Below, in pieces: positions 1-6,438 of a stretch of 8,764 bases of DNA. Both the position numbers and the translations under genes were made by a program. The notes under the pieces are model-generated. The model was not told the origin of the DNA and ran no database searches. It saw nothing but the letters and a program-made list of their open reading frames with translations. Source of the DNA: CAYRGE01 sp964423985 (lineage in GTDB: Bacteria; Patescibacteriota; Minisyncoccia; Phycocordibacterales; CAYRGE01); NCBI GenBank assembly GCA_964423985.1, contig CAYRGE010000023.1:1-8764 (forward strand). Direction: 5' to 3'. Every line of letters begins with the position of its first letter. Positions within the stretch are counted from its first letter, which is position 1.

Positions 1-44
1 ATATGTCATTGATGGTGAATGTTTGCTAAAACGAACTGTTATCT

Positions 45-191
45 GTCATTGCGAGGAACGAAGCAATCCAGAGTTGTTGTTTCGTGTTTTAAGTTTTGTA
101 CTGGTTTGCTTCGTCGTTTCGCTATCGCTACACTTCTCGCAAAGACGAGGGATAATATCATTTTGTTTAACTCCTCGCAGAGACGAAGAGC
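45..191. repeat. REP-like inverted repeat cluster (degenerate)
   Basis: The left arm at 45-71 begins GTCATTGCGAGGAACGAAGC. It is answered by an inverted arm at 101-145: CTGGTTTGCTTCGT at 101-114 matches the complement of the left arm's inner half, and TCTCGCAAAGAC at 134-145 matches its outer half. About 19 nt of extra sequence separates the two right-arm blocks. A third partial copy, CTCCTCGCAGAGACGAAGAG, lies at 171-190. This family of dispersed palindromes is known from many unrelated bacterial genomes, where it is often mistranslated as small 'CHCEERSNP' proteins; both such frames occur here and are not genes. It lies just past the 3' end of recR, a common site for REP elements, and could protect or end that transcript. 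No mobility gene is adjacent. The repeat nature is seen directly; function is inferred. Confidence 0.7.
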
Positions 192-242
192 TAATAAAAG
201 CATACTAGGGTATCAAAATAGAACGGTTCCAGTTTGTTGTGT

Positions 243-277
243 AAAAAAATAAATTAACTTCTATTTTTGAAGGCGTT
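243..277 (-). terminator. Weak putative terminator of dnaB-recR
   Basis: On the minus strand the last codons of recR contain CTTC/GAAG arms (269-272 and 258-261) around a 7-nt A-rich loop, with AAC/GTT pairing possible outside a 3-nt bulge. After the stop codon comes a T-rich run ending in seven T (249 down to 243). The stem is short and overlaps the stop codon, so it is a poor intrinsic terminator at best. The REP-like palindrome further downstream may do part of the job. Confidence 0.25.
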
Positions 278-868
278 TTTAAGAGTTTCACTATCTAAAT
301 ATTCAAGTTCCGTGCCTGTTGATAGGCCTCTACCAAGTATTGTAATTTTTATATTATGCTTAATTGCAAGCTGGTTTACAAGTTGTTCAATATATTCTGT
401 GGTGTGTTCTCCTTCTGGGGTAGCAGAAAGTGCAAATATTATTTCTTTCAGATTGTTTTCTTTTTTTGCCCTTATAACTTCACTTACAAATTGTTTTAAT
501 CTAATTTTTTCATGGGCAAATTCATGTGTTAGTGGTATTGTGCCACCTAGAATAAAATATCTACCACGATAAACATTGTTTTTACTTATGTTTTTGAAAT
601 CGGCGTCTTTTTCAACGACAAGCATTGTTGTTTTGTCGGTTGCGCTTGATGCACATACGGAGCATAATTTTGAATCATTATTTAAAGAAAAACTAAAACA
701 TTCATCACATTGAGTAACACTTAAATGAACGGTTTCAATTGCTTTTATGAAATCTTTGTAGAACAAATCATCTCTTGTTAACAAAAAATAAACAAAACGC
801 CCAGCTTGTCTGGGTCCAATGCCAGGGAAACGAGAAAATATAAATGTTAATTTTTCTATTGGATTCAT
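254..868 (-). CDS. recR: Recombination mediator protein RecR
   Basis: RecR acts in the cytoplasm in RecFOR-type repair, clamping DNA and helping RecA load onto SSB-covered gaps. The 204 residues match the usual length of about 200. In order: a helix-hairpin-helix at residues 8-30 (FPGIGPRQAGRF), a four-cysteine zinc finger (C54, C57, C69, C72), a TOPRIM domain from about residue 80 to 175 with acidic E86, D88 and D90, and the C-terminal GRGLSTGTELEYLD motif at 179-192. The loop after LGGT reads IPLTHEFAHEKIR in place of the common SPLxGxGP form, probably a lineage trait. The start lies 3 nt past the dnaB stop with no Shine-Dalgarno sequence, so translation is probably coupled to dnaB. RecR more often follows dnaX and ybaB; here its partner is dnaB. 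The stop is TAA. Confidence 0.96.
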   Translation of the reverse strand: MNPIEKLTFIFSRFPGIGPRQAGRFVYFLLTRDDLFYKDFIKAIETVHLSVTQCDECFSFSLNNDSKLCSVCASSATDKTTMLVVEKDADFKNISKNNVYRGRYFILGGTIPLTHEFAHEKIRLKQFVSEVIRAKKENNLKEIIFALSATPEGEHTTEYIEQLVNQLAIKHNIKITILGRGLSTGTELEYLDSETLKNAFKNRS

Positions 869-871
869 TGA

Positions 872-2260
872 TTAAAAATCATCATCAGATGTCGTTGAGA
901 AACTCTCATCTCTATTGCTTTTGTCTAGGCTTAAGAAGGTTGTTTTTTGGTCATCAAAATACAACTCTATTTTGCCAGTTGGTCCATTTCTGTGTTTTTC
1001 AATAAGAATTTCTGCTATATTTGGGCGATCAGAGTTTTCGTTAAACTTGTCGTCGCGATGAATAAACATAACCACATCAGCGTCCTGTTCAATAGACCCA
1101 GAGTCTCTTAGGTCGGATAAGCGAGGTCTATCTCTTCTTTGTTCAACGGCACGAGATAATTGAGAGAGTGCAAGAACTGGTACATCAAGTTCTCGTGCAA
1201 GTGCCTTAAGAGATCGTGAAATATCAGTTACTTGATGAACCATTGAATCATAGCGACGCGCTGAGTCCATAAGCTGCAAGTAATCAACTATAATAAGTCC
1301 AAGTCCATGTTCGCTTTTAATACGACGAGCCACAGCACGCATTTTCATTATAGTGTTTGATGCTTGGTCATCAATAAAAATTGGAGCCTTTGCTAGTCGA
1401 GCCAAAGAATCTCTTATCTGCTCAAATTCACCATCAGAACCAATTCGCCCAGTACGCACCTTCCAAGAATCAACCTTAGATTCTGCCGCAAGCATTCTGT
1501 CAACAAGTTGTTGCGAGCTCATCTCTAGTGAAAACAAACAAACTGGAACACTGTGTAGAAGTGCGGCATTTCGTGCTATGTCAAGAGCAAGAGATGTTTT
1601 TCCAATAGATGGTCTAGCTGCCAAGATAATAAGATCTGATTTTTGGAAACCAGATAGTTTTTCGTCCAATTCTTTAAAGCCAGTTGGTGTTCCACGAAGA
1701 CCATCGCCAGATTTATGTAATTTATCAAGTCGCTCCCATGCCTCCTCAAGCGTGTCTTTAATGTTCACAAAGCTTTGCTGAACACCGAGTTCCGTTACCT
1801 CAAAAACTTTCTTTTCTGCTTGATCAAGAATAGATTCTAATTCTTCGTTTTCGTTATAACCTAGCCTTGAAATATGATCTGCTGCATTGATTAAATCGCG
1901 CAAGATGTGTTTATGGCGAATAATTCCAGCATAGTGCTTGAAATTAGAAGCAGAAGGAACAACATTAACCAATTCTGTTAGATAGGCATTTCCACCTATC
2001 TGTTCAAGTGTTTTACTTTCTTTGAGTTTTGAAGATAATGACAATAAATCAATTGGTTCTTTTTTTGAAAAAAGCTTAAGCATTGCTTCAAATATCAGTC
2101 CGTGTTTACGCACATAAAAAGACTTACTAGTTACAGTGTCTATAATCTCCAAAATAACATCTGGTTTTAACATTATTGACCCAAGTAAGGCTTTTTCCGA
2201 GTCAATGTTTTGTGGAGGAACCCTTATTGCTGTTTTATTTGAGTGTGATTTTACTGCCAT
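872..2260 (-). CDS. dnaB: Replicative DNA helicase DnaB
   Basis: DnaB is the hexameric ATP-driven helicase that unwinds the replication fork and recruits primase. The 462 residues are normal length. The N-terminal primase-interacting domain spans about 14-115 (QNIDSEKALLGSIM near its start), followed by a helical linker to about 185 and the RecA-like motor domain. Walker A is ARPSIGKTS (215-223) with K221 and T222. Walker B is LIIVDYLQLM (322-331) with D326. The signatures ALSQLSRAVEQR (364-375) and LSDLRDSGSIEQDAD (381-395) are intact. There is no intein, although dnaB genes are frequent intein sites. The tail is short and acidic, ending TTSDDDF. An extended -10 box ends 7 nt before the ATG and there is no Shine-Dalgarno sequence, suggesting a leaderless mRNA. 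It heads a two-gene unit with recR. Confidence 0.97.
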   Translation of the reverse strand: MAVKSHSNKTAIRVPPQNIDSEKALLGSIMLKPDVILEIIDTVTSKSFYVRKHGLIFEAMLKLFSKKEPIDLLSLSSKLKESKTLEQIGGNAYLTELVNVVPSASNFKHYAGIIRHKHILRDLINAADHISRLGYNENEELESILDQAEKKVFEVTELGVQQSFVNIKDTLEEAWERLDKLHKSGDGLRGTPTGFKELDEKLSGFQKSDLIILAARPSIGKTSLALDIARNAALLHSVPVCLFSLEMSSQQLVDRMLAAESKVDSWKVRTGRIGSDGEFEQIRDSLARLAKAPIFIDDQASNTIMKMRAVARRIKSEHGLGLIIVDYLQLMDSARRYDSMVHQVTDISRSLKALARELDVPVLALSQLSRAVEQRRDRPRLSDLRDSGSIEQDADVVMFIHRDDKFNENSDRPNIAEILIEKHRNGPTGKIELYFDDQKTTFLSLDKSNRDESFSTTSDDDF

Positions 2261-2267
2261 TATTACT

Positions 2268-2283
2268 ATTGTATCACATTATA
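2268..2283 (-). promoter_or_regulatory. Putative dnaB-recR promoter (overlapping -10 boxes)
   Basis: Reading the minus strand, TATAAT (2283 to 2278) is followed by an extended -10 form TGATACAAT (2276 to 2268). No convincing -35 hexamer sits at the right distance from either box, which is tolerable for an extended -10. The TACAAT box ends 7 nt before the dnaB ATG, so initiation from it would fall at or next to the start codon. The TATAAT box would give a leader of about 10 nt. Confidence 0.5.
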
Positions 2284-2369
2284 AATCACACGACTGAAAC
2301 ATAAACACAACCACTGCAAGAAATAATATTTTTGGTTGCACAAGATTAAAATATTTATATTGAAAATAG

Positions 2370-2395
2370 CAACCAGAGATGCTGTTGGTTTTTTT
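2370..2395 (-). terminator. Putative hairpin terminator after cysS
   Basis: Directly at the cysS stop codon is an imperfect stem: CAA, one bulged C, then CAG (2370-2376) against CTGTTG (2382-2387), with a 5-nt loop. A run of seven T flanks it on the plus strand (2389-2395); on the minus strand, the sense of cysS, the following sequence is the weaker CTATTTTC. The arrangement could act in both directions. Only minus-strand genes are adjacent, so its likely role is separating corA-cysS from dnaB-recR. Confidence 0.35.
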
Positions 2396-3806
2396 AATTC
2401 TCAGATATGATTGTTTTTTTGTCTTTGTCTAAAAGACTAAATCCAGCAGACTTAATTTCACTACGAAGCATATCGGCACGATCCCAATCTTTATTTTTGC
2501 GTGCCTCGTTTCGTTCCTTGACCTTGTGTTGAACTTCAAGCGGCAATCTTTCATATGGAATTTCTTTGTGAATTAGTTTTTGTATTATGTCATCTGGTTT
2601 CTCAATAGATAATTTTAGAAACCCATCTATATCCAAAAGAGTAGCGCGTTTATCCGCATTGCTCACAGAAATATCTTTCAGTAGTTTCCACATAACCACA
2701 ATAACTTCTGGTGTGTTTAGGTCGTTGTTCATTGCATTCAAGAATTTCTTTTGATAGGTTTTATCTATCTTGCCATTTTGAGAACCAAGATCTATGAATT
2801 GTTTATAGATACGAACTACAGCGTTCTGAGCACCAAGCAGGGCTTCCCATGAAAAAGATGTTTGAGTACGATAGTGTGTTGTCATTATCCAATAGCGATA
2901 TGATATAGGTGATATCCCTTCTTTGATTAATGTTTTAAGTGTCACAATATTCCCTTTGGACTTTGACATTTTTTCATTACCAAGATTCATAAATTCCGTA
3001 TGAATCCAGTAATTCGCAAGGGGATTTCCTGTGGCACATTCAGATTGAGCAATTTCGTTTGTGTGATGAACAGGAATTAAATCTATGCCACCAGTATGAA
3101 TATCAAAATGTTCTCCAAGGTATTTCATACTCATTGCGGAGCATTCAATATGCCAACCTGGAAAACCCTTTCCCCAAACACTGTCCCATCCAAGATTGTC
3201 GTCAAATTTCCACAGAGCAAAATCTTGAGGATTGCGTTTTTTTACGAGAGTATCAATAGGTAATCTTTTTCTCATTTCCTTTAAATTCAATAAAGCAAAA
3301 TCCGCATATTTGGAAAATTTTGATATATCAAAATAAACACCATTTTCTGCAATATAGGCATATTTTTTTTTGATTAAAATATCAATAATATTTATCTGTT
3401 CTTGTATATGGTCACTTGCTTTTGGTGTTTTGTGTGGTTGTTTTATGTTCAGCAAAGACAAATCTGTTTTAAATCGTTTGGTATAAAAATCTCCCACAGA
3501 AATCATATTTTCAAGAGTTAATTCTTTATCCAGTCTCTTTAAAGCTTTTGTCATTTTGTCTTCCCCTGTGTCTCCATCAGAAACCAAATGTCCAACATCT
3601 GTTATATTTACAATATGTTTTACGGTGTAATTATTGTATTCAAACATTCTTCGCAATAAATCAGAAGTAATGAATGCACGCAGGTTTCCTATATGTGCTT
3701 CATTGTGTACGGTTGGGCCACAGCTATACATACCAACATTATTTTTTATGATTGGTGTAAACTTTTCTTTTTTACGTGTAAGCGTGTTGTATAGTTTTAT
3801 TTCCAT
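2394..3806 (-). CDS. cysS: Cysteinyl-tRNA synthetase
   Basis: This class I synthetase charges tRNA-Cys with cysteine using ATP. The 470 residues are close to the E. coli enzyme's size. The Rossmann catalytic core begins at LYNTLTRKKEKF. The HIGH-type motif is HIGN (38-41) and the KMSKS motif is intact at 279-283. The zinc ligands that select cysteine are all present: C29 (in YSCGPTVHN), C222 (IECSAMS), H247 and E251, in the same relative spacing as E. coli C28/C209/H234/E238. A C-terminal helical and anticodon-binding part follows, with the ERNEARKNKDWDRADMLR segment at 431-448 typical of the family. It starts 17 nt after the corA stop, with no recognisable promoter or Shine-Dalgarno sequence in the gap, so it is probably read from the corA transcript. 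The stop is TAA. Confidence 0.97.
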   Translation of the reverse strand: MEIKLYNTLTRKKEKFTPIIKNNVGMYSCGPTVHNEAHIGNLRAFITSDLLRRMFEYNNYTVKHIVNITDVGHLVSDGDTGEDKMTKALKRLDKELTLENMISVGDFYTKRFKTDLSLLNIKQPHKTPKASDHIQEQINIIDILIKKKYAYIAENGVYFDISKFSKYADFALLNLKEMRKRLPIDTLVKKRNPQDFALWKFDDNLGWDSVWGKGFPGWHIECSAMSMKYLGEHFDIHTGGIDLIPVHHTNEIAQSECATGNPLANYWIHTEFMNLGNEKMSKSKGNIVTLKTLIKEGISPISYRYWIMTTHYRTQTSFSWEALLGAQNAVVRIYKQFIDLGSQNGKIDKTYQKKFLNAMNNDLNTPEVIVVMWKLLKDISVSNADKRATLLDIDGFLKLSIEKPDDIIQKLIHKEIPYERLPLEVQHKVKERNEARKNKDWDRADMLRSEIKSAGFSLLDKDKKTIISEN

Positions 3807-3823
3807 AGAGTTTTTTTAAAAGA

Positions 3824-4738
3824 CTAAATCCATTTTTTTCGTTTGAAAAACACCAACATAAACATTGCCCCAATGAACATAATTCCTATAACGAGCCAGA
3901 AATCATGGGGCATTCCAATTATAGGAATATTTTCAGTATTCATTCCAAATAATGACGAAATCAAAGTAAGTGGAAATGTTATAAAAGCAACAATAGTAAG
4001 TATTTTCATTATTTCATTTGTTTTTGTCGTAAGGAGTGAATCGTTCGTAATACGCAAATCAAAAACGGTTTCTTTGTGTCCTTCAATTATATTTGCAACC
4101 TTGTAAGACTCTCCAGTTATGGCACGAAGATAGTAACGAAAGTCACTGCCGAACATTTTCTCTCCAGCAATCTCAAAAGACTCCAAAACTTCCTTGTGGT
4201 GTCTTGTTGCTTGTTTAAAGTTAAGAAGATCTCGGTTTGCATTTGAAATAACTCGCACCATATCTACTTCTTGTCCCATGAATATTTTTTGTTCAATCCG
4301 CTCAAGTTCCGCATCTATATTATCAAGGTCTTCAAGTATTACTTCATAAAATTCTCGCATTAAATAAAAAAATAAAAACCCCGCATGGTTTCCTATGTTG
4401 TTTTTATCTAAAAGCGAATTCATTTCAAGTACTTTTGAAAATTCGTGTAATGGAATTACCATATCGTAATGTGTGGTGATTATAAGTTTTTCCCCAATTA
4501 TAAAATCAACCTCGTGATATGAGTTACTGTTGTGTTTGTTGTTTGTTGTTGGAAAATGGAGGATTAGATATATAAAGTTTTCATATGGATCAACTCTTGG
4601 ACGAAGCGTTGGTGTGAGTATTTCGTTTGCGACAACTGGGTGAATGCTAAATTCATCCATAATTTGACGCACTTCGCTATGTGTTGGAGATTCAAGATCA
4701 ATCCAAATTATGTCTTTTAATGTGTGTCTATTAATCAT
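3824..4738 (-). CDS. corA: CorA-family magnesium/divalent cation transporter
   Basis: CorA forms a pentameric inner-membrane channel for Mg2+ and, in some members, Co2+ or Ni2+. The 304 residues show the standard plan: a soluble cytoplasmic funnel domain (about 1-200) starting WIDLESPTHSEV, a long stalk helix (about 200-246), TM1 at about 247-264, the signature GMN at 265-267, a short external loop (TENIPIIGMPHDF) and TM2 at about 280-298. It ends in a basic cytoplasmic tip (KRKKWI), which fits positive-inside topology. Substrate preference among Mg2+, Co2+ and Ni2+ cannot be read from the sequence. It is the first gene of a pair with cysS and is transcribed away from ctpA. It uses TAG as stop, the only non-TAA stop in the window, and has no Shine-Dalgarno sequence. 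Confidence 0.95.
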   Translation of the reverse strand: MINRHTLKDIIWIDLESPTHSEVRQIMDEFSIHPVVANEILTPTLRPRVDPYENFIYLILHFPTTNNKHNSNSYHEVDFIIGEKLIITTHYDMVIPLHEFSKVLEMNSLLDKNNIGNHAGFLFFYLMREFYEVILEDLDNIDAELERIEQKIFMGQEVDMVRVISNANRDLLNFKQATRHHKEVLESFEIAGEKMFGSDFRYYLRAITGESYKVANIIEGHKETVFDLRITNDSLLTTKTNEIMKILTIVAFITFPLTLISSLFGMNTENIPIIGMPHDFWLVIGIMFIGAMFMLVFFKRKKWI

Positions 4739-4746
4739 TACAGTTT

Positions 4747-4775
4747 ATTATAAACGGATGATCGTTTGACTACAA
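4747..4775 (-). promoter_or_regulatory. Putative corA-cysS promoter
   Basis: On the minus strand TTGTAG (4775 to 4770) is followed after exactly 17 nt by a perfect TATAAT (4752 to 4747). The -10 box ends 8 nt before the corA ATG at 4738, so the expected transcription start falls within one to three bases of the start codon. A leaderless or near-leaderless corA-cysS mRNA is predicted. Confidence 0.6.
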
Positions 4776-4804
4776 GTTAATGTTTTGAGATAATTAAAAA
4801 ATTA

Positions 4805-4838
4805 GATTACGATTTTTCGGTATGTTCTGTTTGTAATC
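4805..4838. repeat. GATTAC/GTAATC inverted repeat between divergent promoters
   Basis: Six-base arms GATTAC (4805-4810) and GTAATC (4833-4838) face each other across 22 nt in the 141-nt corA-ctpA gap. The arms are too far apart for a compact operator and could be chance in AT-rich DNA. The position, upstream of both divergent promoters, is the only reason to list it. Confidence 0.2.
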
Positions 4839-4845
4839 ATTAATA

Positions 4846-4874
4846 TTATAACAATTTAATTCTTTTAGTATAAT
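4846..4874 (+). promoter_or_regulatory. Putative ctpA promoter
   Basis: A perfect TATAAT at 4869-4874 ends only 5 nt before the ATG at 4880. The hexamer 17 nt upstream, TTATAA at 4846-4851, matches the -35 consensus at three of six positions. Initiation at the usual 6-8 nt past the -10 box would fall on or next to the A of the start codon, so a leaderless mRNA is predicted. No ribosome-binding site is present. Confidence 0.55.
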
Positions 4875-4879
4875 TAAAT

Positions 4880-6121
4880 ATGAAATTATTTACGAAACAT
4901 ATAGCCATTCTCGTTACAGCACTTGTTCTTATGGTGGTTTCGTTTGCCACGGGAGTAATGACTACGATAAATTTTTTACCAGATGAATACAAGGCGAATA
5001 TTTTTTCAAACAATAATAATAGTGAGACTATTGTTCAGGAGGGTGTGGATATGACTGCCTTTTGGAAAACATGGAATAAAATAGAAGAATTATATATAGG
5101 AGATATGCCAACAAAAGAAGAGAAAGCATGGGGGGCAACACAAGGTTTGGTTTCTTCTCTGGACGATCCATATTCTGTTTTTTTCCCACCCAGAGAATCA
5201 GAGCGATTTGAAAGCGGAATTCGTGGCGATTTTGAGGGGGTTGGAATGGAAATAGAGATACGCGACAAAATATTGACAGTAGTAACTCCACTAAAAGACA
5301 CTCCAGCAGAAGCTGCTGGAATACAGCCTGGAGACAAGATAATAAAAATAGACGACACGACAACAGTAGATATGCTGATTGGCGATGCTGTTGACTTAAT
5401 ACGAGGACCAAAAGACACGGTTGTTGTGTTGAGTGTTGTTCGAGATGGGGTTATAGCTCCAATAGAAATTTCTGTTACTAGGCAAAAAATAAACATACCC
5501 GTTTTAGAGATAGACAAAATAGCAGAAGAGGGAGTATTTATTATTAAGCTATATAGTTTTTCAGCTAAATCAGAAAATAGATTTAAGGACGCAATAAAAG
5601 AGTTTGTGAGATTAGTGGATAGTGAAAATTATAATAAATTAATAATAGATGTTCGCAATAATCCAGGAGGATATCTTGAGTCTGCTGTTGGCATAGCCAG
5701 TTGGTTTTTGCCTGCTGGAAAGGTTGTTGTAAAAGAGGATTTTGGAGAAAAAGGCGAAGGGAAAGTATTCAGAAGTAGGGGATATGACATACTCAAAAAC
5801 AAAGATGTTGGCATTGCAGTTTTGATAAACAAAGGCTCTGCTTCTGCTTCAGAAATACTCGCAGGAGCTTTGTCTTTGCATGGTACTGCGGTTCTTGTTG
5901 GAGAGAAAACATTTGGAAAGGGGAGTGTACAGCAACTTATTGACATAACCGAGAACACTTCTCTTAAAATAACAACAGCACAGTGGTTATTGGTTGATGA
6001 TTCTGTTATAGCTGGCGAAGGAATTACTCCTGATTACGAAACACCTCTAACGATAGAGCAATTTAAGGAGGGAATAGACCCGCAACTAGAAAAAGCAATC
6101 GAAGTTTTGAGAGATAGTTAA
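4880..6121 (+). CDS. ctpA: C-terminal processing peptidase, S41 family (CtpA/Prc type)
   Basis: This is a serine protease that cleaves envelope or exported proteins near their C-termini, anchored outside the cytoplasmic membrane. The 413 residues begin with one hydrophobic segment (about 8-30) that fits a signal anchor; there is no lipobox. A helical region (56-100) contains SSLDDPYSVFF, typical of the family. The PDZ domain spans about 112-200 (DFEGVGMEI, then TPAEAAGIQPGDKI). The S41 core follows: LIIDVRNNPGGYLESAV (254-270), the catalytic serine S322 in INKGSASASEI and the catalytic lysine K347 in GEKTFGKGSVQ. The 25-residue Ser-Lys spacing equals that of CtpA S372/K397. The enzyme therefore looks active. 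It is apparently a single-gene unit, divergent from corA, with 500 nt before groES. Its physiological substrate cannot be inferred. Confidence 0.95.
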   Translation: MKLFTKHIAILVTALVLMVVSFATGVMTTINFLPDEYKANIFSNNNNSETIVQEGVDMTAFWKTWNKIEELYIGDMPTKEEKAWGATQGLVSSLDDPYSVFFPPRESERFESGIRGDFEGVGMEIEIRDKILTVVTPLKDTPAEAAGIQPGDKIIKIDDTTTVDMLIGDAVDLIRGPKDTVVVLSVVRDGVIAPIEISVTRQKINIPVLEIDKIAEEGVFIIKLYSFSAKSENRFKDAIKEFVRLVDSENYNKLIIDVRNNPGGYLESAVGIASWFLPAGKVVVKEDFGEKGEGKVFRSRGYDILKNKDVGIAVLINKGSASASEILAGALSLHGTAVLVGEKTFGKGSVQQLIDITENTSLKITTAQWLLVDDSVIAGEGITPDYETPLTIEQFKEGIDPQLEKAIEVLRDS

Positions 6122-6404
6122 TATAGAAAAATATCAAACGCATCTTCATTTCGACGTCCTTATTCACTGTTTTTGTTTTATTAATAGTTTTCTTTTTGTT
6201 TGTATAAGTAGGTGTTTTGGGCTCGGACATTAACCCCTTAATTCCCCCTACCTTTCGCACAAAACGGAAAAATTTTGTTTTGCATTTAATAATAAAAGCT
6301 ATGCGGGAAACAAAATGTAAATAAAGAAGAATTTATTGGAGATTTAAAAAATATATTAAAAGGTAGTAATGTAGGAACTAGGTATTAAGTGGTTTAGAAA
6401 AAAA
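6122..6404. other. Gene-free stretch after ctpA with stem-loops
   Basis: No convincing gene is present on either strand. T-rich sequence follows ctpA (about 6168-6200), but no clear hairpin precedes it, so no standard terminator can be assigned. Two structures are visible. At 6208-6251, GTAGG pairs with CCTAC, enclosing GGG and CCCC. At 6272-6316, ATTTTGTTT pairs perfectly with AAACAAAAT, enclosing GCAT/ATGC. The second has a T run beyond it on the minus strand only, so it would end antisense rather than ctpA transcription. A 30-codon open stretch (6296-6385, stop at 6386) could be the worn 3' end of a lost gene, but is too short to support. Confidence 0.45.
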
Positions 6405-6432
6405 TTGACAACAAAAAAGCGGGAAGTATAAT
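6405..6432 (+). promoter_or_regulatory. Strong consensus sigma70-type promoter upstream of groES
   Basis: TTGACA at 6405-6410 and TATAAT at 6427-6432 are both perfect consensus hexamers, separated by 16 nt. Transcription should start near 6439. The next gene downstream is groES at 6622, so this is either the groES-groEL promoter with a leader of roughly 180 nt, or the promoter of a small RNA. No complete CIRCE operator (the HrcA site) overlaps or follows it. A second, poorer TATAAT lies at 6505-6510. Confidence 0.75.
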
Positions 6433-6438
6433 AAGAGT

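Noticed and set aside
19..252. Two overlapping plus-strand ORFs (19-252 and 23-208) that could be called small hypothetical proteins
   Set aside because: Both run through the REP-like inverted repeat and encode the well-known spurious CHCEERSNP/LSLRGTKQS peptides in different frames; neither shows a domain or a plausible start region.
4739..4879. Replication origin at the divergent strand switch
   Set aside because: The gap is AT-rich and genes diverge from it, but no DnaA-box cluster (TTATCCACA-like) is visible and dnaA is not adjacent.
5028..5517. Antisense ORFs within ctpA
   Set aside because: They are shadows of the well-supported S41 protease frame, with Ser-rich or Leu-rich composition typical of reverse-strand readings. 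The same holds for antisense ORFs in recR, dnaB, cysS, corA and groEL.
6063..6260. Minus-strand 65-codon ORF between ctpA and groES
   Set aside because: It overlaps the 3' end of ctpA antisense, its middle is low-complexity Lys/Thr/Asn repeats, and no promoter or family match supports it.
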